Assembly (NCBI GenBank): GCA_016713365.1
Contig: JADJPG010000004.1
Coordinates: 62,001-126,000 of the forward strand
Direction of reading: 5' to 3'
DNA length: 64,000 nt
From: Verrucomicrobiota bacterium
Lineage (GTDB): Bacteria > Verrucomicrobiota > Verrucomicrobiia > Limisphaerales > JADJPG01
Positions 57,734 through 64,000 of this stretch are shown in pieces. Below the pieces are notes generated by a model. That model made no database searches, was not told the origin of the DNA, and was given only the letters and a program-made list of their open reading frames with translations. The stretch's first letter is position 1, and every line of letters starts with the position of its first letter. Both the position numbers and the translations under genes were made by a program.

Positions 57734-58327
57734 ATGAACACGGACTCTTTGCGTTATGCGGGATTCGGGCCAAGGCTGGCGTCGTTGTTGTTGGATTTCT
57801 TTGTCACGCTTCCGTTGGGCGCTCTGGCTCTCTGGGGAACTTCCTCGTTTCGGTTGTTCGATCTCTACTTCCTCATCCCCATTACACTCTTCGAACTGTT
57901 CTACTATGTGTATCTGGTTCGTCGTTACGGTGGGACCCCGGGGAAGCTCCTCGCAGGCATCGTGATTCGGAAGGTCGATGGCACGCCTGTGGGCTACCGC
58001 GAAGCGTTTCTGAGGTTCAGTGTGACGTTTGTTTTCAGCTTGTTGACGTCAATGACGTTGCTTTTCCCGCTCCTTCAGATGACCGATGCCGAGTATTTTT
58101 CCCTTTCGTTCATGGAGCGTGGCAAGCGGATGATCGAGCTGGCGCCTTTGTGGTACACGCCTTTGAACTGGGCTCAGACCGTCTGGTTTTGGAGCGAACT
58201 CATCGTCCTTCTGACCAACAAGAAACGGAGAGCGCTGCACGATTTCATCGCTGGTACGGTGGTGGTTTACGCATCGCCGTCGCCAGAGACCGCGCTGAAG
58301 CCCGACCCGGCGCTACAGGGGGGATGA
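57734..58327 (+). CDS. RDD family membrane protein
   Basis: A 197-residue inner-membrane protein. RDD signature: RYAGFGPRLASLLLDFFVTL, with the Arg of helix 1 and the Asp of L-L-D, then RRYGGTPGKLLAGIVIRKVD (G-T-x-G-K-x-x-x-G-I) and the C-terminal NKKRRALHDFIAGTVVVY, where the second Asp of the family name sits. Four hydrophobic helices are visible. RDD proteins are poorly characterised; a few act as ion antiporters. It starts 203 bp after the PPC-repeat gene; nothing was recognised in that spacer. A small membrane protein follows on the same strand at 57 bp. Confidence 0.9.
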   Translation: MNTDSLRYAGFGPRLASLLLDFFVTLPLGALALWGTSSFRLFDLYFLIPITLFELFYYVYLVRRYGGTPGKLLAGIVIRKVDGTPVGYREAFLRFSVTFVFSLLTSMTLLFPLLQMTDAEYFSLSFMERGKRMIELAPLWYTPLNWAQTVWFWSELIVLLTNKKRRALHDFIAGTVVVYASPSPETALKPDPALQGG

Positions 58328-58384
58328 ACGAATCGGAGGATCTGCAGCAAGGCATGCAGTTGACCGAGGAGAACTTTTGCGCTG

Positions 58385-58756
58385 ATGCCCTTCAAGCAGT
58401 TCAACAAACCTTTGCCGCTGGCGGCGCTGGTTCTCGCAGTGTCGCCGTTGCTGTTTGTCTTCGCGGTGTTGCTGTTCGCCGTTTTGGTGTGGCTGTCGCG
58501 CGGGCATTGGCCTTCTTACAACAATCCTGATCCTAAACTGGTCTTCTGGGGGATTCCGTGCCTCCTCCTTCAACTTTGCCTGATGCTGGTTCCGATTGCG
58601 TTCATCAGTGCGATCGCTCTCGCTGCGCTCGGTCGCTCGCGTTCCAGGCAGTTTCCCTTCTTCACCATTTTGATCGCCTCCGCAGTGAGCGTTGCTGTGC
58701 TCATCGCCTACGGTCGAATCGATCCGGGAGGATTTTTGAACTGGTTCTTCGACTAA
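58385..58756 (+). CDS. small hypothetical membrane protein
   Basis: A 123-residue protein with three predicted membrane helices (LPLAALVLAVSPLLFVFAVL; IPCLLLQLCLMLVPIAFISA; FFTILIASAVSVAVLIAYG) and short polar loops. I do not recognise a family, although similar three-helix proteins often follow RDD genes. GGAGAA lies about 13 bases before the ATG as a weak ribosome-binding site. Probably co-transcribed with the RDD gene 57 bp upstream. Confidence 0.7.
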   Translation: MPFKQFNKPLPLAALVLAVSPLLFVFAVLLFAVLVWLSRGHWPSYNNPDPKLVFWGIPCLLLQLCLMLVPIAFISAIALAALGRSRSRQFPFFTILIASAVSVAVLIAYGRIDPGGFLNWFFD

Positions 58757-58819
58757 AAGTAATCGAGCGGCGTCGGTTGCCCAAAGCCGCTCGATGCGAG
58801 ATTCGTTTTGCGAAGGTGG

Positions 58820-59965
58820 CTACGCCGCGCTCGTGTGCGTGCAGACGAGATCCTTATCCGGATCGATGCCCCAGCGTTTGCCAACGGCTTCGAGGTCCGG
58901 GTTCAATCCCCAGTGATCGGCTTCCGGTTCGCCGGTGTGCGAGCGATTCGCGCCCTTGAGCGCCATGCAGCCCTTGTTGTTGCCGATATCGGCGAGGTAG
59001 GCGCACTCATCGGCGGAGAGTTTCAGGTCGGGCAGCTTCGCGAGCTCTTCCACCTTGGCTTCGATCGGTTTGCTCTTCGGATCGGCTTCTTGAATGATCG
59101 TCGGGATGACGCTGTGAACGGCGGGTTGGGAGAGATTCCAGATCGACGCGAGCTGAATCATGGTGAGCCCGTGTTTCTCGGCAACGTTCCGCATGCGGTC
59201 CATCTTCGCGTTGCCCGCTTCCACCCAGCCGGCGGGGCGGAACGTGCGATGATCGCCGTAGCCGAACTTGTGGCCCGGCTTCACGTCGTCATGGAACAGC
59301 CCGCCGTAATCGACGACGCGCGTGATGATCTTCACGTTGTTCTGTTGCGCGGCGGGAAGACACAGGCTGCCCGGCCACGGCTCGAGCGGATTGAGAATGA
59401 TCATCGCCCAGTCCATCAGCGGCCCGAAGCGTTCCATGCAGAGAATAATGTCGAGCGAGAAGCCGTTCGCCGGCCCGGGCGCGATGCCGAGGCGATCGGT
59501 GAGCTTGGCGTCCTTGAGCTTGTCCATCGCCTTCCACACGGCGTCGCTGGAATAGCCGATGGAGTCGGGGTTGTGGAGGAGCAGGCAGTCGAACTTGTTG
59601 GTCTTGCAACGTTCGAGGGATTTCTCGGTGGCCATGCGGAGGTAGTCCGCATACTGGTTCGGCGGGCGAAGCTGCGGATTCGTGAAGCGCGGGAAGCCTT
59701 TCGAGCCGTCGCGTTTGCCGGAGTAGAAGTCGTGTCCGACTGCGCCGACGAGGCAGTAGGTGTCGCGCGGGATGCCGGCGAGGGCGCGTCCGAGCATTTC
59801 GTCGGCGGCGCCATTGCCATAGACGTCGGCGGTCATGAAGGTGCGGATGCCGCTATTGTAGGCGTGGCGCATCACGGAGATGAAGCGTTCTTCGCTGAGT
59901 TCCTCGCCAAAATGCATGAAGCGGCCACCGCTCCACGTGCCGTAAGCTGTGCGTGTCAGATCCAT
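58820..59965 (-). CDS. aldo/keto reductase family protein lacking the catalytic Lys
   Basis: A 381-residue aldo/keto-reductase TIM barrel. The Met at 59965 (MDLTRTAYGTWSGGRFMHFG) is chosen because the family start G-x-W-S-G-G-R-F-M-H-F-G follows; the frame is open far upstream across two repeats but shows no protein similarity. The catalytic tetrad is partly visible: Asp and Tyr in FMTADVYGNGAADE, His in CLLLHNPDSIG. The strand that normally carries Lys (as in xxTKxG) reads YCLVGAVGHDF, so the Lys is missing. RLGIAPGPANGFSLDII and IQLASIWNLSQPAVHSVIPT are cofactor-side segments. It may be a divergent oxidoreductase or an inactive binding protein. It lies downstream of the cyclase gene, separated by two palindromic repeats. 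Confidence 0.85.
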   Translation of the reverse strand: MDLTRTAYGTWSGGRFMHFGEELSEERFISVMRHAYNSGIRTFMTADVYGNGAADEMLGRALAGIPRDTYCLVGAVGHDFYSGKRDGSKGFPRFTNPQLRPPNQYADYLRMATEKSLERCKTNKFDCLLLHNPDSIGYSSDAVWKAMDKLKDAKLTDRLGIAPGPANGFSLDIILCMERFGPLMDWAMIILNPLEPWPGSLCLPAAQQNNVKIITRVVDYGGLFHDDVKPGHKFGYGDHRTFRPAGWVEAGNAKMDRMRNVAEKHGLTMIQLASIWNLSQPAVHSVIPTIIQEADPKSKPIEAKVEELAKLPDLKLSADECAYLADIGNNKGCMALKGANRSHTGEPEADHWGLNPDLEAVGKRWGIDPDKDLVCTHTSAA

Positions 59966-60303
59966 AAAGTCATCAAAGGTTTGTTCCGCCCGTGCCCCGT
60001 TGGGGTAACGAGCGACGCGTATTGAACCGCAGCACCGCAAAGGATGGCAATGACGCAGTTTGCGGAAAGCTTTGCGGATTTGGCGGTGTGATGCTGCCGA
60101 GGTAGGAGTCGAGGTAACGAGACTCAAATCGTCCTGAGCTCGGAAATCGGATTCACAGAAGGGAACGAAGGAAGCGAAGGAGGATCGCGTTGCTCCCGAA
60201 TCGAAGCCCGCACCCTTCGTTGTCTTCTGTTCGGTCTTCTCCGGAAGTTGGGAAAGATGCGAATGCGATCGGGGCGAGGATTGGAATATCCTCACGTCGA
60301 CTC
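59966..60303. other. 338-bp spacer filled mostly by two palindromic repeats
   Basis: No gene is seen between the cyclase stop and the aldo/keto reductase start. The spacer is largely made of a 62-bp palindrome (60026-60087) and a 206-bp terminal-inverted-repeat element (60102-60307), both listed separately. Confidence 0.7.
60026..60087. repeat. 62-bp imperfect palindrome (family C)
   Basis: ACCGCAGCACCGCAAAG at 60026-60042 pairs with CTTTGCGGATTTGGCGGT at 60070-60087, with the outer ACCGC/GCGGT and inner CGCAAAG/CTTTGCG blocks exactly complementary. An extra TTTGCGG lies in the loop. The ACCGC/GCAAAG pattern looks like a repeat found in many environmental genomes (recalled, not searched). 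Confidence 0.65.
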
Positions 60304-60307
60304 CTAC
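60102..60307. repeat. 206-bp palindromic element (family A) giving the cyclase stop codon
   Basis: The left end (60102-60125, GTAGGAGTCGAGGTAACGAG) is inverted at the right end (60288-60307, ending CGTCGACTCCTAC), with an 11-base perfect terminal match. The interior (about 160 bp) has no open frame and does not match the 81-bp copy. On the minus strand the terminal GTAG supplies the TAG stop of the cyclase gene. Confidence 0.85.
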
Positions 60308-62211
60308 AAGGGAGATGGAGGAAGCTGCTGCACGCGATTGAGCGCGGCAGCGGTGAAAATCATCGGGTAGAGCTTTTCGTAATACCAGAGCTTCGCGAAG
60401 TAGAATCCGATGGGCGAGGGCTGAGTCCACTCGCCGGATTCGACGTGGGAGAGGAGCCAGTGAGTGCCCGATTCTACTGCGAGCTGTGATCGAACGTTCT
60501 CGCACGACTTGGGCGCGGCGCGACCCAAAAGGGCAGTGAAGGCTTCGACGACGAGCGCAGTTTCCTCGGCTGAAGCTGGTCCGTGCCTTCCACCGCCCCA
60601 GCCAGATTGAGGGCCACGCTGCGAGCAGATTAGCCAGAGTTCAGCCTTGGCCTCGGATTCATACGCGCGCTTGAAAGTTCCGCGAATTGCGCCTTGAACG
60701 TTCCTTGTGAATCCAAACTCGATTGCCTCCGACAATGCGATCAAGACCTTTGTGGTTCCGTAAGTCGGGTTCTGGTCGTCCCGCATGTGCTGGTTCCCAA
60801 ACCACAACGGGAGCCAGGAGCCGTCTGGATGCTGGACGTGGATGAGAAAGTTCAGTGCCCGTTCCAGCGCACTCAGGAGCCGTGGCTGCATGTCAGATGG
60901 CGCATCGTCGAACCATGCCAGCCACGCGCGAATCGCATGCGCCGTGATGTCCGCGCTACTTTGGTCGAAGGGCAGCGCACCCCAGCCGCGACAGAAGGTC
61001 GGAATGCCGCCGTCGCGATTCTGCAAATCGAGCAGCCATGTGATGCCAGCAGCCGCTGCTTCACGGGTGACGTCGTCGACTGGGCCGAGTTGGCGCAGCG
61101 CGAGCAATGCGCCGGAAGTGTCATCTGCGTCTGGAACGCCGCCTGGGAGATCGGTCCACGCCCAGCCACCGGGCGCGGCTTGTGTATAGGGATGGATGGT
61201 GCGGTATTGCTGGTTGAGCAGCCAGGAACGGAGGCGTGAGGTGTGATTGGCGAGGAGTGAAGAGTTTGCACCGAGCGCGTTCACCGCGAGCGTCGTGACC
61301 CACGTCGCGAGATTGGTGTCGATGGGCCAGCTGCCGTCGGCGCGTTGCGAGGCGATGAGGAATTCCACGCCGCGATTCGCGACGGGATGATTCACTTGTC
61401 CGCTGCCCGCGAGACTCATCGTGACGAAGCTCGTCAGCGGGGTGGCTTCGAGGAAACCGCCGTTCTCGGGCTGGATGGTGGTCAATTTCCGCAGCGTGGA
61501 GTCCCGCGTGAGATGGCGCGCGAGTCGGGCGATGGGATTGGGAGATGGACTCTGGATGTGACGGACCTGACCAATCGCGATCAGCGCGGGCAGGGCGTAG
61601 CTGACCACGGGCAGGCGCAGCGCGGCGAACCACGTGTGCGGACACGCGGCGAGTTCGAAGGGCAGGGGAATGACGTGGCGCCAAGCATCTCGTCCGGATC
61701 CAAGGCGCCCGGCGAGCGCGCACATCGTCAGGATAGGGACGGAGAACGTGCGGTCCTTGCCGTAGCGCGCGATGATGGCAGGCGCGAGTTGATCGGGAGC
61801 GAGCCCACCGGCGCGTTCAGTAAGCCATGCTTTGGCCTCCTGAAGGGTAGAGCGGAACTTGGCGTCCGCTCCCTGCACCGCGCCGAAAGCGGCCCAGCAG
61901 AGCGTGGTTGTGCTAAGGTTGCTGAGGCTGAGTGTGGTGTCGCCCCAGCCGCCGTCGGTGTTCTGATTCTGCGCGAGCCAGTCGAGTCCGCGCGTGATGT
62001 GCTCGGCGTGATGTGTGTGACCTTGCTCGCGTTGAACAAGGCTGAGCGCGGTGACGGCAGTGGCGGTGGAGAGCGCGCTGCTGGAAAGTTCGCCGACCCA
62101 ATGACCATCGGGGCCGAGCGCCGCGAGCAATTCCTGATTCACCCGGGCCACGGCGCGATTGAGTCGTTCTCGATCCAGCGCGGACATCGCGCGGAGATTG
62201 CCGGGAAGCAC
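60304..62211 (-). CDS. squalene-hopene cyclase-like terpene cyclase
   Basis: A 635-residue class II terpene cyclase, matching the usual length of about 630. The acid motif DxDDT is present as VPDADDTSGAL (near residue 361; D374-D377 in the Alicyclobacillus enzyme). QW-type repeats: QNTDGGWGDTTL, GSWPIDTNLATW, QNRDGGIPTF followed by CRGWG, and QHPDGSWLPLWFGNQ. IPLPFELAACP replaces the usual membrane-channel segment. It probably cyclises squalene or a related polyprene at the membrane; hopene as product is likely but unproven. A second Met at residue 9 is a possible start. No hpn or squalene-synthase genes are in the window. Its stop codon lies inside a palindromic element, so the last residues may differ from those of relatives. 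Confidence 0.9.
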   Translation of the reverse strand: MLPGNLRAMSALDRERLNRAVARVNQELLAALGPDGHWVGELSSSALSTATAVTALSLVQREQGHTHHAEHITRGLDWLAQNQNTDGGWGDTTLSLSNLSTTTLCWAAFGAVQGADAKFRSTLQEAKAWLTERAGGLAPDQLAPAIIARYGKDRTFSVPILTMCALAGRLGSGRDAWRHVIPLPFELAACPHTWFAALRLPVVSYALPALIAIGQVRHIQSPSPNPIARLARHLTRDSTLRKLTTIQPENGGFLEATPLTSFVTMSLAGSGQVNHPVANRGVEFLIASQRADGSWPIDTNLATWVTTLAVNALGANSSLLANHTSRLRSWLLNQQYRTIHPYTQAAPGGWAWTDLPGGVPDADDTSGALLALRQLGPVDDVTREAAAAGITWLLDLQNRDGGIPTFCRGWGALPFDQSSADITAHAIRAWLAWFDDAPSDMQPRLLSALERALNFLIHVQHPDGSWLPLWFGNQHMRDDQNPTYGTTKVLIALSEAIEFGFTRNVQGAIRGTFKRAYESEAKAELWLICSQRGPQSGWGGGRHGPASAEETALVVEAFTALLGRAAPKSCENVRSQLAVESGTHWLLSHVESGEWTQPSPIGFYFAKLWYYEKLYPMIFTAAALNRVQQLPPSPL

Positions 62212-62331
62212 CTGTGATTCGCAATGCGGTTGTTACGGTCGCGCCTCATTCCTTACTCCGATGCGTGACGGAACGGAGTTGGGGTTGTCGAACTTTCACA
62301 CGCAACGATTCGTATCTCGGGGCGTGGAGCT

Positions 62332-63627
62332 ATGACGAACTTCTCGTATATCGCATTGGATTCGCGGGGTCGGGAGACGCGGGGCGCGCTGGCGGTGGAA
62401 AGCCAGCTGGAGGCGGTGCGGCGGTTGAAGGAGATGGGATTTTTCCCAACGAGCGTGACGGCCAGTCGCGCTGAGAGATCGGCGCGCGAACTGACTTTTG
62501 GCCGCGGTACGGCGCGGCGCGGATTGTTCAGAACGTCGATTGGTATCCCTCGTTTCCGAGCGAGGGTGAGGTCGCGAGCGGTGCTGACCTTTACCCGACA
62601 GATGGCGACGTTGCTGGAGGCGGGCATGCCGCTGACGCGTGGGTTGAAATTGATTCAGGATCAGGATTGCGACCCGGGGTTGCGAAGGGTGATTGCGGAG
62701 GTGCTGGCGTCGATTGAAGGCGGATCGTCATTCAGCGAGGCGCTTGCGTTCCACCCGCGAGTGTTCAACCGGCTCTACGTGCAGATGGTGAAGGCGGGAG
62801 AATTGAGTGGCGCGCTGGACGTGGTGCTGGCGCGGTTGGCGACGTTCATGGAAAAGGCTCATCGACTGAAGAGCCGAGTGACGACGGCGATGGTTTATCC
62901 CGCGGCGGTGTTGTGTGTGGCGGTTGCGGTCATCGTGTTGCTGATGGTGGTGTTGGTGCCGAAGTTCGAGGAGATTTTCAACGGCCTGATGAACGGGCGT
63001 CCGCTCCCCGCGTTCACGATGATGGTCATCAACTTCAGCCGCTTGATGCAGCAGCATTTTGTGGCGTTGCTGGCGGGGGTCGTGGTGACTTTCTTTGGCG
63101 TGAAGCTGTTGCTGGGCACGCCTCCGGGACGCGCGATGTTCGATCGGTTGAAGTTGCGTCTTCCTGGGGTGGGAACGGTGATTCGCAAGGCGATTGTGGC
63201 TCGGGTGACGCGCACGTTGGGGACGTTGCTCAGCAGTGGTGTGCCGATCTTGCAGGCGTTGAATATCGTGAAAGAGACGGCGAGTAATGCGTTGGTGAGC
63301 CGAGCATTGGCCGATGTTCACACGAGCGTGAGGGAAGGTGAGACGGTGACGATTCCGCTGAAGGCGTCCGGAGTGTTTCCAGCAGTCGTGATCGGAATGG
63401 TGGACGTGGGCGAGCAGACAGGCGCGTTGCCCGAAATGCTCCTGAAGATCGCGGACAACTACGACGAGGAAGTCGACGATGCGACGTCGGCGATGACATC
63501 GCTGCTGGAGCCGGTGATGATCGTGTTCCTCGCGCTGGTGGTGGGGACGATTGTGGTCGCGCTGTTCCTGCCAATCATTGACATCATGATTAATTCTGAC
63601 ACTCCACGGCCCGACGCGGCGGAGTGA
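62332..63627 (+). CDS. type II secretion/type IV pilus inner-membrane protein F (GspF/PilC)
   Basis: A 431-residue polytopic membrane protein with two T2SF domains. N terminus: MTNFSYIALDSRGRETRGAL. First domain at about 80-205: FTRQMATLLEAGMPLTRGLK, FSEALAFHPRVFNRLYVQMV, KAGELSGALDVVLARLATFM. Second domain at about 280-405: TRTLGTLLSSGVPILQALNI, VGEQTGALPEMLLKIADNYD. Three hydrophobic helices (VLCVAVAVIVLLMVVLVPKF, VALLAGVVVTFFGVKLLLG, MIVFLALVVGTIVVALFLPI) match the family. It is the platform protein that couples the ATPase to pseudopilus growth. No other gsp or pil genes adjoin; the GspG-like protein at 4642-5247 is far away and atypical. Confidence 0.93.
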   Translation: MTNFSYIALDSRGRETRGALAVESQLEAVRRLKEMGFFPTSVTASRAERSARELTFGRGTARRGLFRTSIGIPRFRARVRSRAVLTFTRQMATLLEAGMPLTRGLKLIQDQDCDPGLRRVIAEVLASIEGGSSFSEALAFHPRVFNRLYVQMVKAGELSGALDVVLARLATFMEKAHRLKSRVTTAMVYPAAVLCVAVAVIVLLMVVLVPKFEEIFNGLMNGRPLPAFTMMVINFSRLMQQHFVALLAGVVVTFFGVKLLLGTPPGRAMFDRLKLRLPGVGTVIRKAIVARVTRTLGTLLSSGVPILQALNIVKETASNALVSRALADVHTSVREGETVTIPLKASGVFPAVVIGMVDVGEQTGALPEMLLKIADNYDEEVDDATSAMTSLLEPVMIVFLALVVGTIVVALFLPIIDIMINSDTPRPDAAE

Positions 63628-63658
63628 AATCGAAAACGTTTCGATTCACATCCGCCGC
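63616..63658. terminator. bidirectional hairpin between gspF-like gene and aroF
   Basis: A long stem built from GCGGCGGA/TCCGCCGC, GTG/CAC and AATCGAAA/TTTCGATT with two single-A bulges and an ACG loop. It overlaps the GspF stop and lies 17 bp past the stop of the convergent DAHP synthase gene, so it can serve both. Confidence 0.7.
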
Positions 63659-63675
63659 GTTCGGGCACAAGGTTG

Positions 63676-64000
63676 TTACTCCCGACCTGCTGCGGCGATG
63701 AACGGTTTCAACTCGTCCATCAGCTTCGCGAAGCCTTCAAGTGTGACCTGCTGCGCGCCGTCGCTCCAAGCCTCGGCTGGATTCGGGTGGACTTCGATGA
63801 GTAACGCATCCGCGCCCATCGCGACGGAGCCTTTGCACATGGCGGTGACGAGGTCGGCACGGCCAGCACCCTGGCTGGGATCGATGACGACCGGGCAGTG
63901 GGATTCCTTCTTGAGGATGGGAATCGCGCCGAGGTCGAGCAGGTTCCGGGTGTAAGTCTCGAACGTGCGCACGCCGCGTTCGCAGAACATGAGGTTCGGG
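63676..64000 (-). CDS. aroF: 3-deoxy-7-phosphoheptulonate synthase, C-terminal part
   Basis: The last 108 residues of a DAHP synthase of the AroF/KDO8P-synthase-like type, which condenses phosphoenolpyruvate and erythrose 4-phosphate at the start of the shikimate pathway. The gene continues beyond the right edge of the window. Visible signatures: FCERGVRTFETYTRNLLDLG, PVVIDPSQGAGRADLVTAM and ADALLIEVHPNPAEAWSDGA with the metal-binding His and Glu, followed by QVTLEGFAKLMDELKPFI. It converges on the GspF-like gene. Confidence 0.92.
   Translation of the reverse strand, partial: PNLMFCERGVRTFETYTRNLLDLGAIPILKKESHCPVVIDPSQGAGRADLVTAMCKGSVAMGADALLIEVHPNPAEAWSDGAQQVTLEGFAKLMDELKPFIAAAGRE

Noticed and set aside
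58324..58530. A 68-codon frame whose ATG overlaps the RDD gene stop (ATGA)
   Set aside because: It overlaps the three-helix membrane protein at 58385 in another frame, and its translation becomes Ala/Val/Arg low-complexity after 35 residues, as expected for a shadow.
60000..60505. N-terminal extension of the aldo/keto reductase frame across the spacer
   Set aside because: It would cross both palindromic repeats and the 3' end of the cyclase gene, and its sequence is low in similarity to any protein; the family start is at 59965.

Overview
The window looks like a chromosomal segment of a free-living member of the Verrucomicrobiota (PVC group), perhaps near the Limisphaerales/Pedosphaerales. 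This is judged from family content only: two DUF1501 modules (one with DUF1800, one with a planctomycete-type cytochrome c/DUF1549/DUF1553 protein), Tat-exported Gfo/Idh/MocA proteins, several CRTAC1-like FG-GAP/UnbV proteins, NHL propellers and PA14/CHRD domains. The sequence is GC-rich with weak Shine-Dalgarno signals. I saw no rRNA, tRNA, CRISPR array, phage or insertion-sequence transposase.

Layout. 0.1-2.5 kb: two secreted proteins (minus). 2.7-4.6 kb: an Hsp70 chaperone (plus). 4.6-11.4 kb: a minus-strand operon of a giant DUF1800 surface protein, a Tat-exported DUF1501 protein and a membrane-anchored GspG-like protein. 11.9-16.6 kb: a tightly coupled five-gene operon (EamA transporter, homocysteine methyltransferase-like protein, NagB, ROK kinase, Gfo/Idh/MocA), divergent from a XylR-type regulator, with a palindromic operator candidate between them. 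17.9-27.6 kb: housekeeping and signalling genes (PfkB kinase, argA, ileS, hybrid histidine kinase, KefC-type antiporter). 28-29.2 kb: two possible immunity-like proteins. 29.3-34.9 kb: an SDR and a DUF1501 plus DUF1549/DUF1553 pair. 35.3-57.5 kb: 22 kb, all plus strand, encoding only very large exported proteins: a 2376-residue mosaic adhesin-like protein, three tandem CRTAC1-like paralogues of about 1250 residues, and a protein made of nine PPC-like repeats. 57.7-64 kb: RDD protein, small membrane protein, aldo/keto reductase, squalene-hopene-cyclase-like enzyme, GspF and a partial DAHP synthase.

The most interesting signal is a set of palindromic, MITE/REP-like repeats that reach into genes. 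One 69-bp copy sits in frame inside ileS and adds 23 residues. A related copy supplies the stop codon of the cyclase gene and another lies 12 bp upstream of the SDR start. An unrelated 169-bp palindrome supplies the only plausible GTG start and Shine-Dalgarno-like sequence of the third CRTAC1-like gene.

Four genes carry small indels that break otherwise full-length reading frames (argA, CRTAC1-like copies 1 and 3, and the PPC-repeat gene). In each case a one- or two-base correction restores family length, so either the assembly carries indel errors or several of these genes are decaying.
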